Source: Pseudomonas entomophila (GTDB lineage Bacteria; Pseudomonadota; Gammaproteobacteria; Pseudomonadales; Pseudomonadaceae). Taken from it: a stretch of DNA of 64,000 nucleotides. The notes under the pieces are model-generated. The model worked only from the letters and a program-made list of their open reading frames with translations, searched no databases and was not told where the DNA came from. Location of the stretch: positions 1 to 64,000 of the forward strand of contig NZ_JARGCS010000007.1 of NCBI RefSeq assembly GCF_029193575.1, given 5' to 3'. Positions 33,579 through 41,604 of this stretch are shown in pieces (positions within the stretch are counted from its first letter, which is position 1; every line of letters starts with the position of its first letter). The position numbers and the translations under genes are program-made.

Positions 33579-34610
33579 GTGAACTCACCGTTGCTGCTCG
33601 CCGCTGTTTCCGCGGACTTTCCCTGTGGTGAAGACCTCGAGTACGACGCCGACTTCCTGCAACTCGAGCGCGACGCCCAAGGGCGCCCGGAACGGGTCAT
33701 GGGCGATGCCGTGCAGGCCGCCGAACCACCCGCGTGGCGCGCCATCGAGCAAACCAGCACGACCCTGCTGCAACGCAGCAAGGACCTGCGCATCACCCAC
33801 TTCCTGGTCCAGGCCAACCTGGCGCTGCATGGCTTGCCAGGCCTGGCCGCCAGCCTCGAGCTGATCCGCGACCTGCTCGGCGAGTACTGGCTGCACCTGC
33901 ACCCACAGCTCGACGCCTCCGACGACAACGACCCGACCGTGCGCATCAACGCCCTCGGCGGGCTGACCTGCGACACCAATATCGCCCTGCTGCGCGACGC
34001 CGTGCTGGCCCGCTCGCGCGCCTTCGGCCCGGTGACGCTGCGCGCCGCGCTGCACGCCGCCGGCCTGCAAACCTTCGCCAGCGAGCACCTGAGCGTCGAG
34101 GAACTGGCCGCCGCCCTGCGCGACGCAGACCCCGAGCAACTGGCGCAGACCCGCGAGGCGCTGAAGCTGGCGCGCGAGGCCTGCGAGGCCATCGAGCGGC
34201 GGGTCAGCGACCAGGTCGGCTCGGCCAGCGGCGTCGACCTCGGCGAGCTCAAGCAGCCGCTGCGCCTGGCCTTGCAGGTGCTCGCAGACTACGCCCCCGG
34301 CGGCGCGGCGCCGGCCGGAGACAGCGCCGAGGCCGCCAGCCCTGACAGCCCCCAGCCCGCGTCCGAGGCGCCCCAGGCCAGCTCGCGTCCGGCGGCCCGC
34401 CCCGGCGAGGTGAACAGCCGCGAAGACGTGCGCCAGAGCCTCGACCGCCTGCTCCAGTACTACGCCCGCCATGAGCCTTCCAGCCCGCTGCCGGTACTGC
34501 TGCGCCGGGCGAAGAACCTGGTCGATGCCGACTTCGCGACCATCGTCCGCGACCTGATCCCCGACGGCCTTTCGCAGTTCGAGAACCTGCGCGGGCCCGA
34601 GGCCGACTGA
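33579..34610 (+). CDS. tssA: TssA, T6SS tail sheath assembly protein
   Basis: The 343-residue protein has the ImpA N-terminal domain (FPCGEDLEYDADFLQLERDAQG, WRAIEQTSTTLLQRSKDLRI, LGEYWLHLHPQLDASDDNDP) and a C-terminal segment after an Ala/Pro-rich linker (SREDVRQSLDRLLQYYARHEPSSPLPVLLRRAKNLV). TssA primes the baseplate and guides sheath and tube growth. It starts at GTG 33579 with CGGAGA upstream and begins the right arm. The spacing and short C-terminal domain match H1-type TssA1. Confidence 0.95.
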   Translation: MNSPLLLAAVSADFPCGEDLEYDADFLQLERDAQGRPERVMGDAVQAAEPPAWRAIEQTSTTLLQRSKDLRITHFLVQANLALHGLPGLAASLELIRDLLGEYWLHLHPQLDASDDNDPTVRINALGGLTCDTNIALLRDAVLARSRAFGPVTLRAALHAAGLQTFASEHLSVEELAAALRDADPEQLAQTREALKLAREACEAIERRVSDQVGSASGVDLGELKQPLRLALQVLADYAPGGAAPAGDSAEAASPDSPQPASEAPQASSRPAARPGEVNSREDVRQSLDRLLQYYARHEPSSPLPVLLRRAKNLVDADFATIVRDLIPDGLSQFENLRGPEAD

Positions 34611-34666
34611 CACCACCGCCAGCCGCAACGAACGACGCCGCCCGAGCGGCGCCCAGGAGGAACCAC

Positions 34667-35182
34667 GTGGCCAAAGACAGCTCCCAGAAATTCATCGCGC
34701 GCAACCGCGCGCCACGGGTGCAGATCGAGTACGACGTCGAACTGTACGGCGCCGAGAAGAAGGTCCAGTTGCCCTTCGTCATGGGCGTGCTCTCCGACCT
34801 CGCCGGCAAGCCCGCCGAACCGCTGCCGGCAGTGGCCGAGCGCAAGTTCCTGGAAATCGACGTCGACAACTTCGACTCGCGCCTGAAGGCCATGAAGCCA
34901 CGCGTGGCGTTCAACGTGCCCAACGAGCTGACCGGCGACGGCAACCTGAGCCTGGACATCACCTTCGAGAGCATGGACGACTTCAGCCCCGCCGCCGTGG
35001 CGCGCAAGGTCGACGCGCTGAACCAGCTGCTGGAGGCCCGCACCCAGTTGGCCAACCTGCTGACCTACATGGACGGCAAGACCGGCGCCGAAGACATCAT
35101 CCTGAAAGCCATCAAGGACCCCGCCCTGCTGCAGGCCCTGGCCAGCGCGCCGAAACCCGCCGACACCGAGCCGAGTGCCTGA
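34667..35182 (+). CDS. tssB: TssB, contractile sheath small subunit
   Basis: The 171-residue protein begins at GTG with AGGAGG in front and shows the TssB/VipA pattern: SSQKFIARNRAPRVQIEYDVE, LPFVMGVLSDLAG, RKFLEIDVDNFDSRLKAMKP, NLSLDITFESMDDFSP and LLTYMDGKTGAEDII. It polymerises with TssC into the contractile sheath. Ten bases separate its stop from the tssC ATG. Confidence 0.97.
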   Translation: MAKDSSQKFIARNRAPRVQIEYDVELYGAEKKVQLPFVMGVLSDLAGKPAEPLPAVAERKFLEIDVDNFDSRLKAMKPRVAFNVPNELTGDGNLSLDITFESMDDFSPAAVARKVDALNQLLEARTQLANLLTYMDGKTGAEDIILKAIKDPALLQALASAPKPADTEPSA

Positions 35183-35192
35183 GGAACCCGTC

Positions 35193-36686
35193 ATGACCGA
35201 CCCATTGCGCGATACCCAGGCCGCCACGGCCGCCACCCAGGACCCGAGCGAGTTCGCCGCGCTGCTGCTTCAGGAATTCAAGCCCAAGACCGAGCGCGCC
35301 AAGGAAGCGGTGGAAAGCGCCGTGCGCACCCTCGCCGAGCAGGCCCTGGCGCAGACCAGCCTGGTGTCCAACGACGCCATCGGCTCGATCGAGCAGATCA
35401 TCGCCGCCATCGACGCCAAGCTCACCGCCCAGGTCAACCAGATCATCCACCACGATGACTTCCAGAAGCTGGAAAGCGCCTGGCGCGGCCTGCACTACCT
35501 GGTCAACAACACCGAGAGCGACGAGCAGCTGAAGATCCGCGTGCTCAACATCTCCAAGACTGACCTGCACAAGACCCTGAAGAAGTTCAAGGGCACCGCC
35601 TGGGACCAGAGCCCGATCTTCAAGAAGCTCTACGAAGAGGAATACGGCCAGTTCGGCGGCGAGCCCTACGGTTGCCTGGTCGGCGACTACTACTTCGACC
35701 AGTCGCCCCCCGACGTCGAGCTGCTGGGCGAGGTGTCGAAGGTCTGCGCATCGATGCACGCGCCGTTCATCTCCGCCGCCTCGCCCACGGTGATGGGCAT
35801 GGGCTCGTGGCAGGAGCTGTCCAACCCGCGCGACCTGACCAAGATCTTCACCACCCCGGAATACGCCGGCTGGCGCTCGCTGCGCGAGTCGGAGGATTCG
35901 CGCTACATCGGCCTGACCATGCCGCGTTTCCTGGCGCGCCTGCCCTACGGCGCCAAGACCGACCCGGTGGAGGCCTTCGCCTTCGAGGAAGACACCGACG
36001 GCGCCGACAGCAGCAAGTACACCTGGGCCAACGCCGCCTACGCCATGGCGGTGAACATCAACCGTTCGTTCAAGCACTACGGCTGGTGCTCGCGCATTCG
36101 TGGCGTGGAGTCGGGCGGTGAGGTGCAGGGCCTGCCGGCGCACACCTTCCCCACCGACGACGGTGGCGTGGACATGAAGTGTCCGACCGAGATCGCCATT
36201 TCCGACCGTCGCGAGGCGGAGCTGGCGAAGAACGGTTTCATGCCGCTACTGCACAAGAAGAACACCGACTTCGCCGCGTTCATCGGCGCCCAGTCGCTGC
36301 AGAAGCCGGCCGAGTACGACGACCCGGACGCCACCGCCAACGCCAACCTGGCCGCGCGCCTGCCGTACCTGTTCGCCACCTGCCGCTTCGCCCATTACCT
36401 GAAGTGCATCGTTCGCGACAAGATCGGCTCGTTCAAGGAGAAGGACGAGATGCAGCGCTGGCTGCAGGACTGGATCCTCAACTACGTCGACGGCGACCCG
36501 GCGCACTCCACCGAGACCACCAAGGCCCAGCATCCCTTGGCGGCCGCCGAGGTGGTGGTCGAGGAGGTCGAAGGCAACCCGGGGTACTACAACTCGCGCT
36601 TCTACCTGCGCCCGCACTACCAGCTCGAAGGGCTGACGGTGTCGCTGCGCCTGGTGTCGAAGCTGCCTTCGGCCAAAGGGGCCTGA
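35193..36686 (+). CDS. tssC: TssC, contractile sheath large subunit
   Basis: The 497-residue protein, taken from ATG 35193 (MTDPLRDTQAAT), is a typical TssC/VipB: ALLLQEFKPKT, AWRGLHYLVNNTESDEQLKIRVLN, EYGQFGGEPYGCLVGDYYFD, FISAASPTVMGM, GYAKTDPVEAF-like YGAKTDPVEAFAFEED, and SYxxRFYLRPHYQLEGLTVSLRLVSKLP at the end. The N-terminal helix of TssC is what ClpV recognises for sheath recycling in systems without TagJ, which matters here because tagJ is absent. A REP-like double hairpin follows before hcp. Confidence 0.97.
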   Translation: MTDPLRDTQAATAATQDPSEFAALLLQEFKPKTERAKEAVESAVRTLAEQALAQTSLVSNDAIGSIEQIIAAIDAKLTAQVNQIIHHDDFQKLESAWRGLHYLVNNTESDEQLKIRVLNISKTDLHKTLKKFKGTAWDQSPIFKKLYEEEYGQFGGEPYGCLVGDYYFDQSPPDVELLGEVSKVCASMHAPFISAASPTVMGMGSWQELSNPRDLTKIFTTPEYAGWRSLRESEDSRYIGLTMPRFLARLPYGAKTDPVEAFAFEEDTDGADSSKYTWANAAYAMAVNINRSFKHYGWCSRIRGVESGGEVQGLPAHTFPTDDGGVDMKCPTEIAISDRREAELAKNGFMPLLHKKNTDFAAFIGAQSLQKPAEYDDPDATANANLAARLPYLFATCRFAHYLKCIVRDKIGSFKEKDEMQRWLQDWILNYVDGDPAHSTETTKAQHPLAAAEVVVEEVEGNPGYYNSRFYLRPHYQLEGLTVSLRLVSKLPSAKGA

Positions 36687-36714
36687 GCCTGAACGGGGGC
36701 CGCCGCGCGCGCCT

Positions 36715-36751
36715 TCGCGGGGCAAGCCCGCGATGGGCTGCGCAGCAGCCC
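36715..36751. repeat. REP-like double hairpin between tssC and hcp
   Basis: TCGCGGG (36715-36721) pairs with CCCGCGA (36727-36733), and GGGCTGC (36735-36741) pairs with GCAGCCC (36745-36751). It lies in the 104-base gap before hcp and may set the level of hcp mRNA apart from the sheath genes. Confidence 0.75.
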
Positions 36752-36790
36752 CGATAGAACCGCCAACCGACGCGAAACTCCGAGGACATC

Positions 36791-37279
36791 ATGGCTGTAG
36801 ATATTTTCATCAAGATCGGCGACATCAAGGGCGAGTCCATGGACAAGACCCACAAGGACGAAATCGACGTGCTCAACTGGAGCTGGGGCATGTCCCAGTC
36901 CGGCAACATGCACATGGGCACCGGCGGTGGCTCGGGCAAGGTCAGCATCCAGGACCTGTCGATCACCAAGTACGTCGACAAGTCCAGCCCCAACCTGATG
37001 GCCCACTGCTCCAGCGGCAAGCACATCGACAAGGTCAAGCTCACCGTGCGCAAGGCCGGCGGCGAGAGCCAGATCGAGTACATGATCATCAACCTCGAAG
37101 AGGTGATCATCAGTTCGCTGAGCACCGGCGGCTCGGGCAGCGACGACCGCCTGACCGAGAACGTCAGCCTGAACTTCGCCAAGGTCACCGTCGACTACCA
37201 GCCGCAGAAGGCCGACGGCACCAAGGACGGCGGCGCCATCAAGTACGGCTGGAACGTGCGCCAGAACGTCAAGATCTGA
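36791..37279 (+). CDS. hcp: Hcp, T6SS tube protein
   Basis: The 162-residue protein matches Hcp1: MAVDIFIKIGDIKGESMD, EIDVLNWSWGMSQSG, VSIQDLSITKYVDKSSPNLM, ITEYMIINLEEVIISSLSTGG-like text and VTVDYQPQKADG. Hexameric rings stack into the inner tube and also chaperone small effectors. A CGAGGA site precedes the ATG. The effector gene tae4 follows 63 bases on, and Tae4 amidases are of the size carried within Hcp rings. Confidence 0.98.
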   Translation: MAVDIFIKIGDIKGESMDKTHKDEIDVLNWSWGMSQSGNMHMGTGGGSGKVSIQDLSITKYVDKSSPNLMAHCSSGKHIDKVKLTVRKAGGESQIEYMIINLEEVIISSLSTGGSGSDDRLTENVSLNFAKVTVDYQPQKADGTKDGGAIKYGWNVRQNVKI

Positions 37280-37342
37280 CCGGCCGCGCTGGCGCCAAGG
37301 CGCCAGCGCCCTCCCCACGCCTGACCCGCGCAAGGTGCCCCC

Positions 37343-37783
37343 ATGGCCAAGCCTGCCTTCATCAACCTGTGGAATGCCTACCCCACCGACGCCTCGCCTT
37401 GCGATGGCCCGTGGGACAACCAATGCGCAATTCGCATGAGCATCGCGCTCAACGGCGAGCATACGATCAAGGTCAATGCCAGGACCTACAGCGAGCCGCG
37501 TTGCGCCCATGACCACGCCAGGGGCGCCGAGTCATTGGCCAACTGGCTGTGGAAACACCACCTCGGCGCGCCACTGCAACTGAGCGGCAGCGCCGCAGAC
37601 CGGCGCAAGCTCAGCGAGAAGCGCGGCATCATCTTCTTCAAGGATTGCTTCGCCCGTGCGGGGCAGTCCTTCGAAAACCGTACCGGCGACCACATCGACC
37701 TGTGGGACCGAGGCCGGGTGACAGGCTACTTCGCCGACCAAGCCCATCGCTCCAAGGCGGTGTGGTTCTGGGAGCTGAAATGA
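37343..37783 (+). CDS. tae4: Tae4-family peptidoglycan amidase effector
   Basis: The 146-residue protein is an NlpC/P60-type amidase of the Tae4 family. C28 in DNQCAIRMS is the nucleophile and H117 in GDHIDLWD the catalytic His, with D119 close by. A typical WLWKHHLG segment lies between. Tae4 enzymes cut the DL bond of the peptide stem (D-Glu to mDAP) in the periplasm of the target cell. It has no signal peptide, as expected for T6SS delivery. Its TGA overlaps the ATG of the next gene (ATGA), the likely immunity gene. Position between hcp and tssE is the place of tagJ in the P. aeruginosa H1 cluster. Confidence 0.92.
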   Translation: MAKPAFINLWNAYPTDASPCDGPWDNQCAIRMSIALNGEHTIKVNARTYSEPRCAHDHARGAESLANWLWKHHLGAPLQLSGSAADRRKLSEKRGIIFFKDCFARAGQSFENRTGDHIDLWDRGRVTGYFADQAHRSKAVWFWELK

Positions 37784-38220
37784 ACAGACTGCTCAAAGCG
37801 GCGCCTGGCCTGCTGATCGCGCTGGCCCTGAATGCGTGTGCCCAACCAGCCCCGTCATCTTCGCCGCCCGGCCTACAGGTCAGGCTTGGCGAACACCGGC
37901 TTGCGCTGGTGAATCACCAAGGCCGCTGCGCGCTGCAAAAGGCCGATCAGTCATTGCTCGAGCTGCAAATGCCATGGCCCTGCCAGTTGAGCCCGGAGCG
38001 CAACAGCGGCAAGCCTCGCGTGGAGCGGTTCAATGGCGCACAGATCATCATCGTGAGCCATGTGGCAGCCGACCCGTCGCAGCCAGGCCGATGCAATAGC
38101 CAGTACCAGGCCGTGCGGCTGATGAAGACCCGGCTCGAGCCCTCCATCCTGGCAACCGGCGCAAGCTGCTCGACCGGCCCGGTGGACCAGAAAGACTTCG
38201 TGGGGCTGTTCACGTGGTAG
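37780..38220 (+). CDS. Probable periplasmic immunity lipoprotein for Tae4
   Basis: The 146-residue precursor has a lipoprotein-like signal ([12 protein letters not shown]20), so it is exported to the periplasm, where Tae4 would act. The mature part has four or more Cys (GRCALQK, PWPCQLS, GRCNSQY, GASCSTG) that may form disulfides. Overlapping start with tae4 makes it the cognate immunity protein by position. It does not clearly resemble the classical Tai4 family in my reading, so it may be a different immunity fold. The 3' end overlaps the tssE start by seven bases. Confidence 0.75.
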   Translation: MNRLLKAAPGLLIALALNACAQPAPSSSPPGLQVRLGEHRLALVNHQGRCALQKADQSLLELQMPWPCQLSPERNSGKPRVERFNGAQIIIVSHVAADPSQPGRCNSQYQAVRLMKTRLEPSILATGASCSTGPVDQKDFVGLFTW

Positions 38221-38729
38221 CCGACATCGCCGCCCGCGATCGCCTGCAACCCTCGTTGCTCGACCGCCTGACCGACGACGACCCCGGCAACCCACAGGAA
38301 GCCCCGGACAAACGCGTGCTGTCGCTGCACCAGCTCAAGGCCTCGGTGCTGCGCGACCTGGCCTGGCTGCTCAACACCACCTCGCTGCTCGACGCCGCCG
38401 CCACCCTGGGCACGCCTGCCGGCGCCTCGGTGCTCAACTACGGCCTGCCGGCGCTGGCCGGCAACAGCGCCTCGAACATCGACCTCGGCGCGCTGGAACG
38501 CATCATCCACCAGGCGATCGCCACCTACGAGCCGCGCATCCTCGCCCACACCCTCAAGGTGCGCGCCCAGGCCGCCCCCGGCGAGATGAACGCCAACGCC
38601 CTGAGCTTCGAGATCGAAGGCGACCTGTGGGCCCAGCCGGCGGCGCTGCCGCTGCTGCTGCACACCGACCTGGACCTGGAGTCCGGCCATGTGCGCGTGG
38701 CCCCTGCCGAGCGCCGGAGGCGGGCATGA
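38214..38729 (+). CDS. tssE: TssE, T6SS baseplate gp25-like protein
   Basis: The 171-residue protein has the gp25-like pattern: [61 protein letters not shown] and [11 protein letters not shown]. TssE is part of the baseplate wedge with TssF, TssG and TssK. It starts at GTG 38214 inside the immunity gene end and overlaps tssF by four bases, giving tight coupling. Confidence 0.94.
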   Translation: MVADIAARDRLQPSLLDRLTDDDPGNPQEAPDKRVLSLHQLKASVLRDLAWLLNTTSLLDAAATLGTPAGASVLNYGLPALAGNSASNIDLGALERIIHQAIATYEPRILAHTLKVRAQAAPGEMNANALSFEIEGDLWAQPAALPLLLHTDLDLESGHVRVAPAERRRRA

Positions 38730-40588
38730 ACCCGCGCCTGCTCGAGCTGTACAACCAGGAATTGCGGCACATCCGCGAGAGCGCCGCCGAGTTCGCCAAG
38801 GAATACCCGAAGATCGCCGGGCGCCTGACCCTGTCGGGCATCGACTGCGCCGACCCCTATGTCGAGCGCCTGCTCGAAGGCTTCGCCTACCTCACCGCGC
38901 GGGTGCAGCTCAAGCTCGACGCCGAATACCCGACCTTCACCCATAACCTGCTGGAAATCGCCTACCCGCACTACTTGGCGCCGACCCCGTCGATGACCGT
39001 GGTGCAATTGCAGACCGACCCCGACGAAGGCTCGCTCAGCGCAGGCTTCGCCCTGCCGCGCGACAGCGTGCTGCGCGCCAACCTGGGCCGCGACGCGCAA
39101 ACCCCGTGCGAATTCCGCACCACCCAGGACGTCACCCTGTGGCCCTTGCAAGTGGCCCGCGCCGACTACTTCGGCAACCCCGGCGCGGTGCTCGGGCGCC
39201 TCGCCGCCAGCGAGCCGAAGGCCCGCGCCGCACTGCGCCTGACCCTGCGCAGCGGCGCCGAAACGCCCTTCGCCAGCCTGCCACTGACGCACCTGCCGCT
39301 GTACCTCAACGGCGCCGACGAAACGCCGTTCCGCCTCTACGAGCAACTGCTGGGCAACGCCTGCGCGGTGTTCGCGCGCCAGCCCGGCGGCGACTGGGTC
39401 GAGCGCATCGCCGTCGAGGACGCCCTGCGCCCGTGCGGTTTCGACGACCGCGAGGCGGCGCTGCCGGTGGTGCCGCAGGCGTTCCAGGGCTACCGCCTGC
39501 TGCAGGAATACTTCGCCCTGCCGCAGCGCTTCCTGTTCGTCGACTTCGCCGGCCTGGAGCGCGCGGTAAAACGCTGCGACGGCCAGGAGCTCGAATTGCT
39601 GGTGCTGTTCGAGCGCTTCGACCCGAGCCTGGAAGGCAGCGTCGGCCCGCAGCGCTTCGTGCCCTTCTGCACCCCGGCGATCAACCTGTTCCCGCGCCGG
39701 GTCGACCGCATTCACCTGAGCGACAAGGTCAACGAGCACCATGTGATCGCCGACCGCACCCGGCCCACCGACTTCGAGGTGCACTCGCTGCAGCAGGTGA
39801 CCGGCCACGGCACCGGCGCCGACCAGGCGTTCCTGCCGTTCTACGCGGTGCGCGACCCGTCGCGCTATGGCCGCGACCAGGCCTACTACATCGTGCGCCG
39901 CGAGCCGCGCGTGCTATCCAGCGAGCAGCGGCGCAACGGCACGCGCTCGAGCTACATGGGCAGCGAGACCTTCGTCAGCCTGGTCGACGGCCAGCAGGCG
40001 CCGTACCGCCACGACCTGCGCCAGCTGGGCATCAGCGCGCTGTGCAGCAACCGCGACCTGCCACTGTTCATGACCGTCGGCGACGGGCGCAGCGACTTCA
40101 GCCTGGCCGACAGCGCGCCCGTATCGGCCGTGCGTTGCCTGGCCGGCCCCAGCCGCCCGCGCGCCAGCCACGCCCACGACAACCGCGCCTGGCGGCTGAT
40201 CAGCCAACTGTCGCTGAACTACCTGTCGCTGGCCGAACGCGGCCAGGGCGCTGCCGCCCTGCGCGAACTGCTGCGCCTGTACGGCGACAGCCAGGACAGC
40301 GCCCTGCAATTGCAGATCGACGGCCTGCGCGAAGTCAGCAGCCAGCCCTGCACGCGGCGCCTGCCGATGCCCGGGCCGATCGTCTTCGGCCGGGGCCTGG
40401 AGATCACCCTGGAGTTCGACGAGAACGCCTTCCGCGGCACCGGCGTGTTCCTGCTCGGCGCGGTGTTCGAGCGCTTCCTGACCCGCTACGTGTCCATCAA
40501 CAGCTTCACCGAAACCGTGCTGCGCACCACCGAACGCGGCGAGATCATGCGATGGAAAGCCAAGCCCGGACGCAGGCCGACCCTGTGA
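38726..40588 (+). CDS. tssF: TssF, T6SS baseplate protein
   Basis: The 620-residue protein starts [20 protein letters not shown] and has the VasA/ImpG pattern: [58 protein letters not shown] and, near the end, [31 protein letters not shown]. It forms the wedge with TssG. ATG 38726 is used; the frame is open upstream within tssE. It overlaps tssG by 37 bases. Confidence 0.96.
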   Translation: MNPRLLELYNQELRHIRESAAEFAKEYPKIAGRLTLSGIDCADPYVERLLEGFAYLTARVQLKLDAEYPTFTHNLLEIAYPHYLAPTPSMTVVQLQTDPDEGSLSAGFALPRDSVLRANLGRDAQTPCEFRTTQDVTLWPLQVARADYFGNPGAVLGRLAASEPKARAALRLTLRSGAETPFASLPLTHLPLYLNGADETPFRLYEQLLGNACAVFARQPGGDWVERIAVEDALRPCGFDDREAALPVVPQAFQGYRLLQEYFALPQRFLFVDFAGLERAVKRCDGQELELLVLFERFDPSLEGSVGPQRFVPFCTPAINLFPRRVDRIHLSDKVNEHHVIADRTRPTDFEVHSLQQVTGHGTGADQAFLPFYAVRDPSRYGRDQAYYIVRREPRVLSSEQRRNGTRSSYMGSETFVSLVDGQQAPYRHDLRQLGISALCSNRDLPLFMTVGDGRSDFSLADSAPVSAVRCLAGPSRPRASHAHDNRAWRLISQLSLNYLSLAERGQGAAALRELLRLYGDSQDSALQLQIDGLREVSSQPCTRRLPMPGPIVFGRGLEITLEFDENAFRGTGVFLLGAVFERFLTRYVSINSFTETVLRTTERGEIMRWKAKPGRRPTL

Positions 40589-41604
40589 ACACGCTCGAAG
40601 CGATGCAGGCCGAGCCCTGGCAGTACGACTTCTTCCAGGCCCTGCGCCGCCTCGAGGCCGAACACCCCGAGCTACCGCGCTTCGGCCATTCGCTGCGCCT
40701 GGCCGATGAGCCGGTGCGCCTGGGCCAGCGCCTGGACTGCGCCTTCGCCCCGGCCACGCTGGCCTCGGTCACCCCCGCCGAAGACCAGGGCCCGGCGCGC
40801 CTGGAGCAGTTCTTCTTCGGCCTCGGCGGCCCCAACGGCCCGCTGCCGCTGCACCTGACCGAGTACATGCGCGAGCGCCAGCGCAACCACGCCGACGCCA
40901 CCAGCAAGCGCTTCCTCGACATCTTCCACCACCGCCTGCTGAGCCTGTTCTACCGCGCCTGGGCCGAGGCCCGGCCGACCGTCAGCCATGACCGCCCGGG
41001 CGATGACTACTGGGCCGCGCGCCTGGCCGCGCTGAGCGGGCGCGGGCAGCCCGCGCTGCTCGGCCAGGGGCCGCTGGCCGACACCGCCAAGCTGCACTAC
41101 GCCGGCCACCTGGCGGCGCAGACCCGCTACCCGGACGGCCTGTGCAGCATCCTCGCCGGCTACTTCGGCGTGCCGGTGCGCCTGGAGGAGTACGTCGGCC
41201 AGTGGCTGGAACTGCCTGAACGCAGCCAGCTCGGCGTGCGCGCCAACCGCCTGGGCCATGACCTGTGCCTGGGCCGCTACACCTGGGACCGCCAGCACAA
41301 GTTCCGCCTGTGCCTCGGCCCGCTGACCCTGGACCAGTACCACGCCCTGCTGCCCGGTGGGCAGGCGTTCGTCGAGCTGGCCGCGTGGGTCGCCGAATAC
41401 CTGGGCCACGAGCTGGACTGGGACCTCAACCTGATCCTCAAGCAGGGCGAAGTGCCCGCCCTGCGCACCGACAGCGGCCGCCGCCTGGGTTTCGACACCT
41501 GGCTGGGGCGCCCGCCACACGACGCCAACGACCTGTCGCTGGCCCGCTACTACGCCGGGCAACCGGTCGAATCGCCTGCCACAAGGAGCATGGACCATGG
41601 GTGA
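40552..41604 (+). CDS. tssG: TssG, T6SS baseplate protein
   Basis: The 350-residue protein begins [20 protein letters not shown], inside the tssF end, and shows the VasB/ImpH pattern: PWQYDFFQALRRLEAEHPEL, FFGLGGPNGPLPLHLTEYMRER, FLDIFHHRLLSLFYRAWAEARP, GLCSILAGYFGVPVRLEEYVG and LDWDLNLILKQGEVPAL. It completes the baseplate wedge. An in-frame GTG at 40585 is a possible shorter start. It overlaps tssH by eight bases. Confidence 0.95.
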   Translation: MESQARTQADPVNTLEAMQAEPWQYDFFQALRRLEAEHPELPRFGHSLRLADEPVRLGQRLDCAFAPATLASVTPAEDQGPARLEQFFFGLGGPNGPLPLHLTEYMRERQRNHADATSKRFLDIFHHRLLSLFYRAWAEARPTVSHDRPGDDYWAARLAALSGRGQPALLGQGPLADTAKLHYAGHLAAQTRYPDGLCSILAGYFGVPVRLEEYVGQWLELPERSQLGVRANRLGHDLCLGRYTWDRQHKFRLCLGPLTLDQYHALLPGGQAFVELAAWVAEYLGHELDWDLNLILKQGEVPALRTDSGRRLGFDTWLGRPPHDANDLSLARYYAGQPVESPATRSMDHG

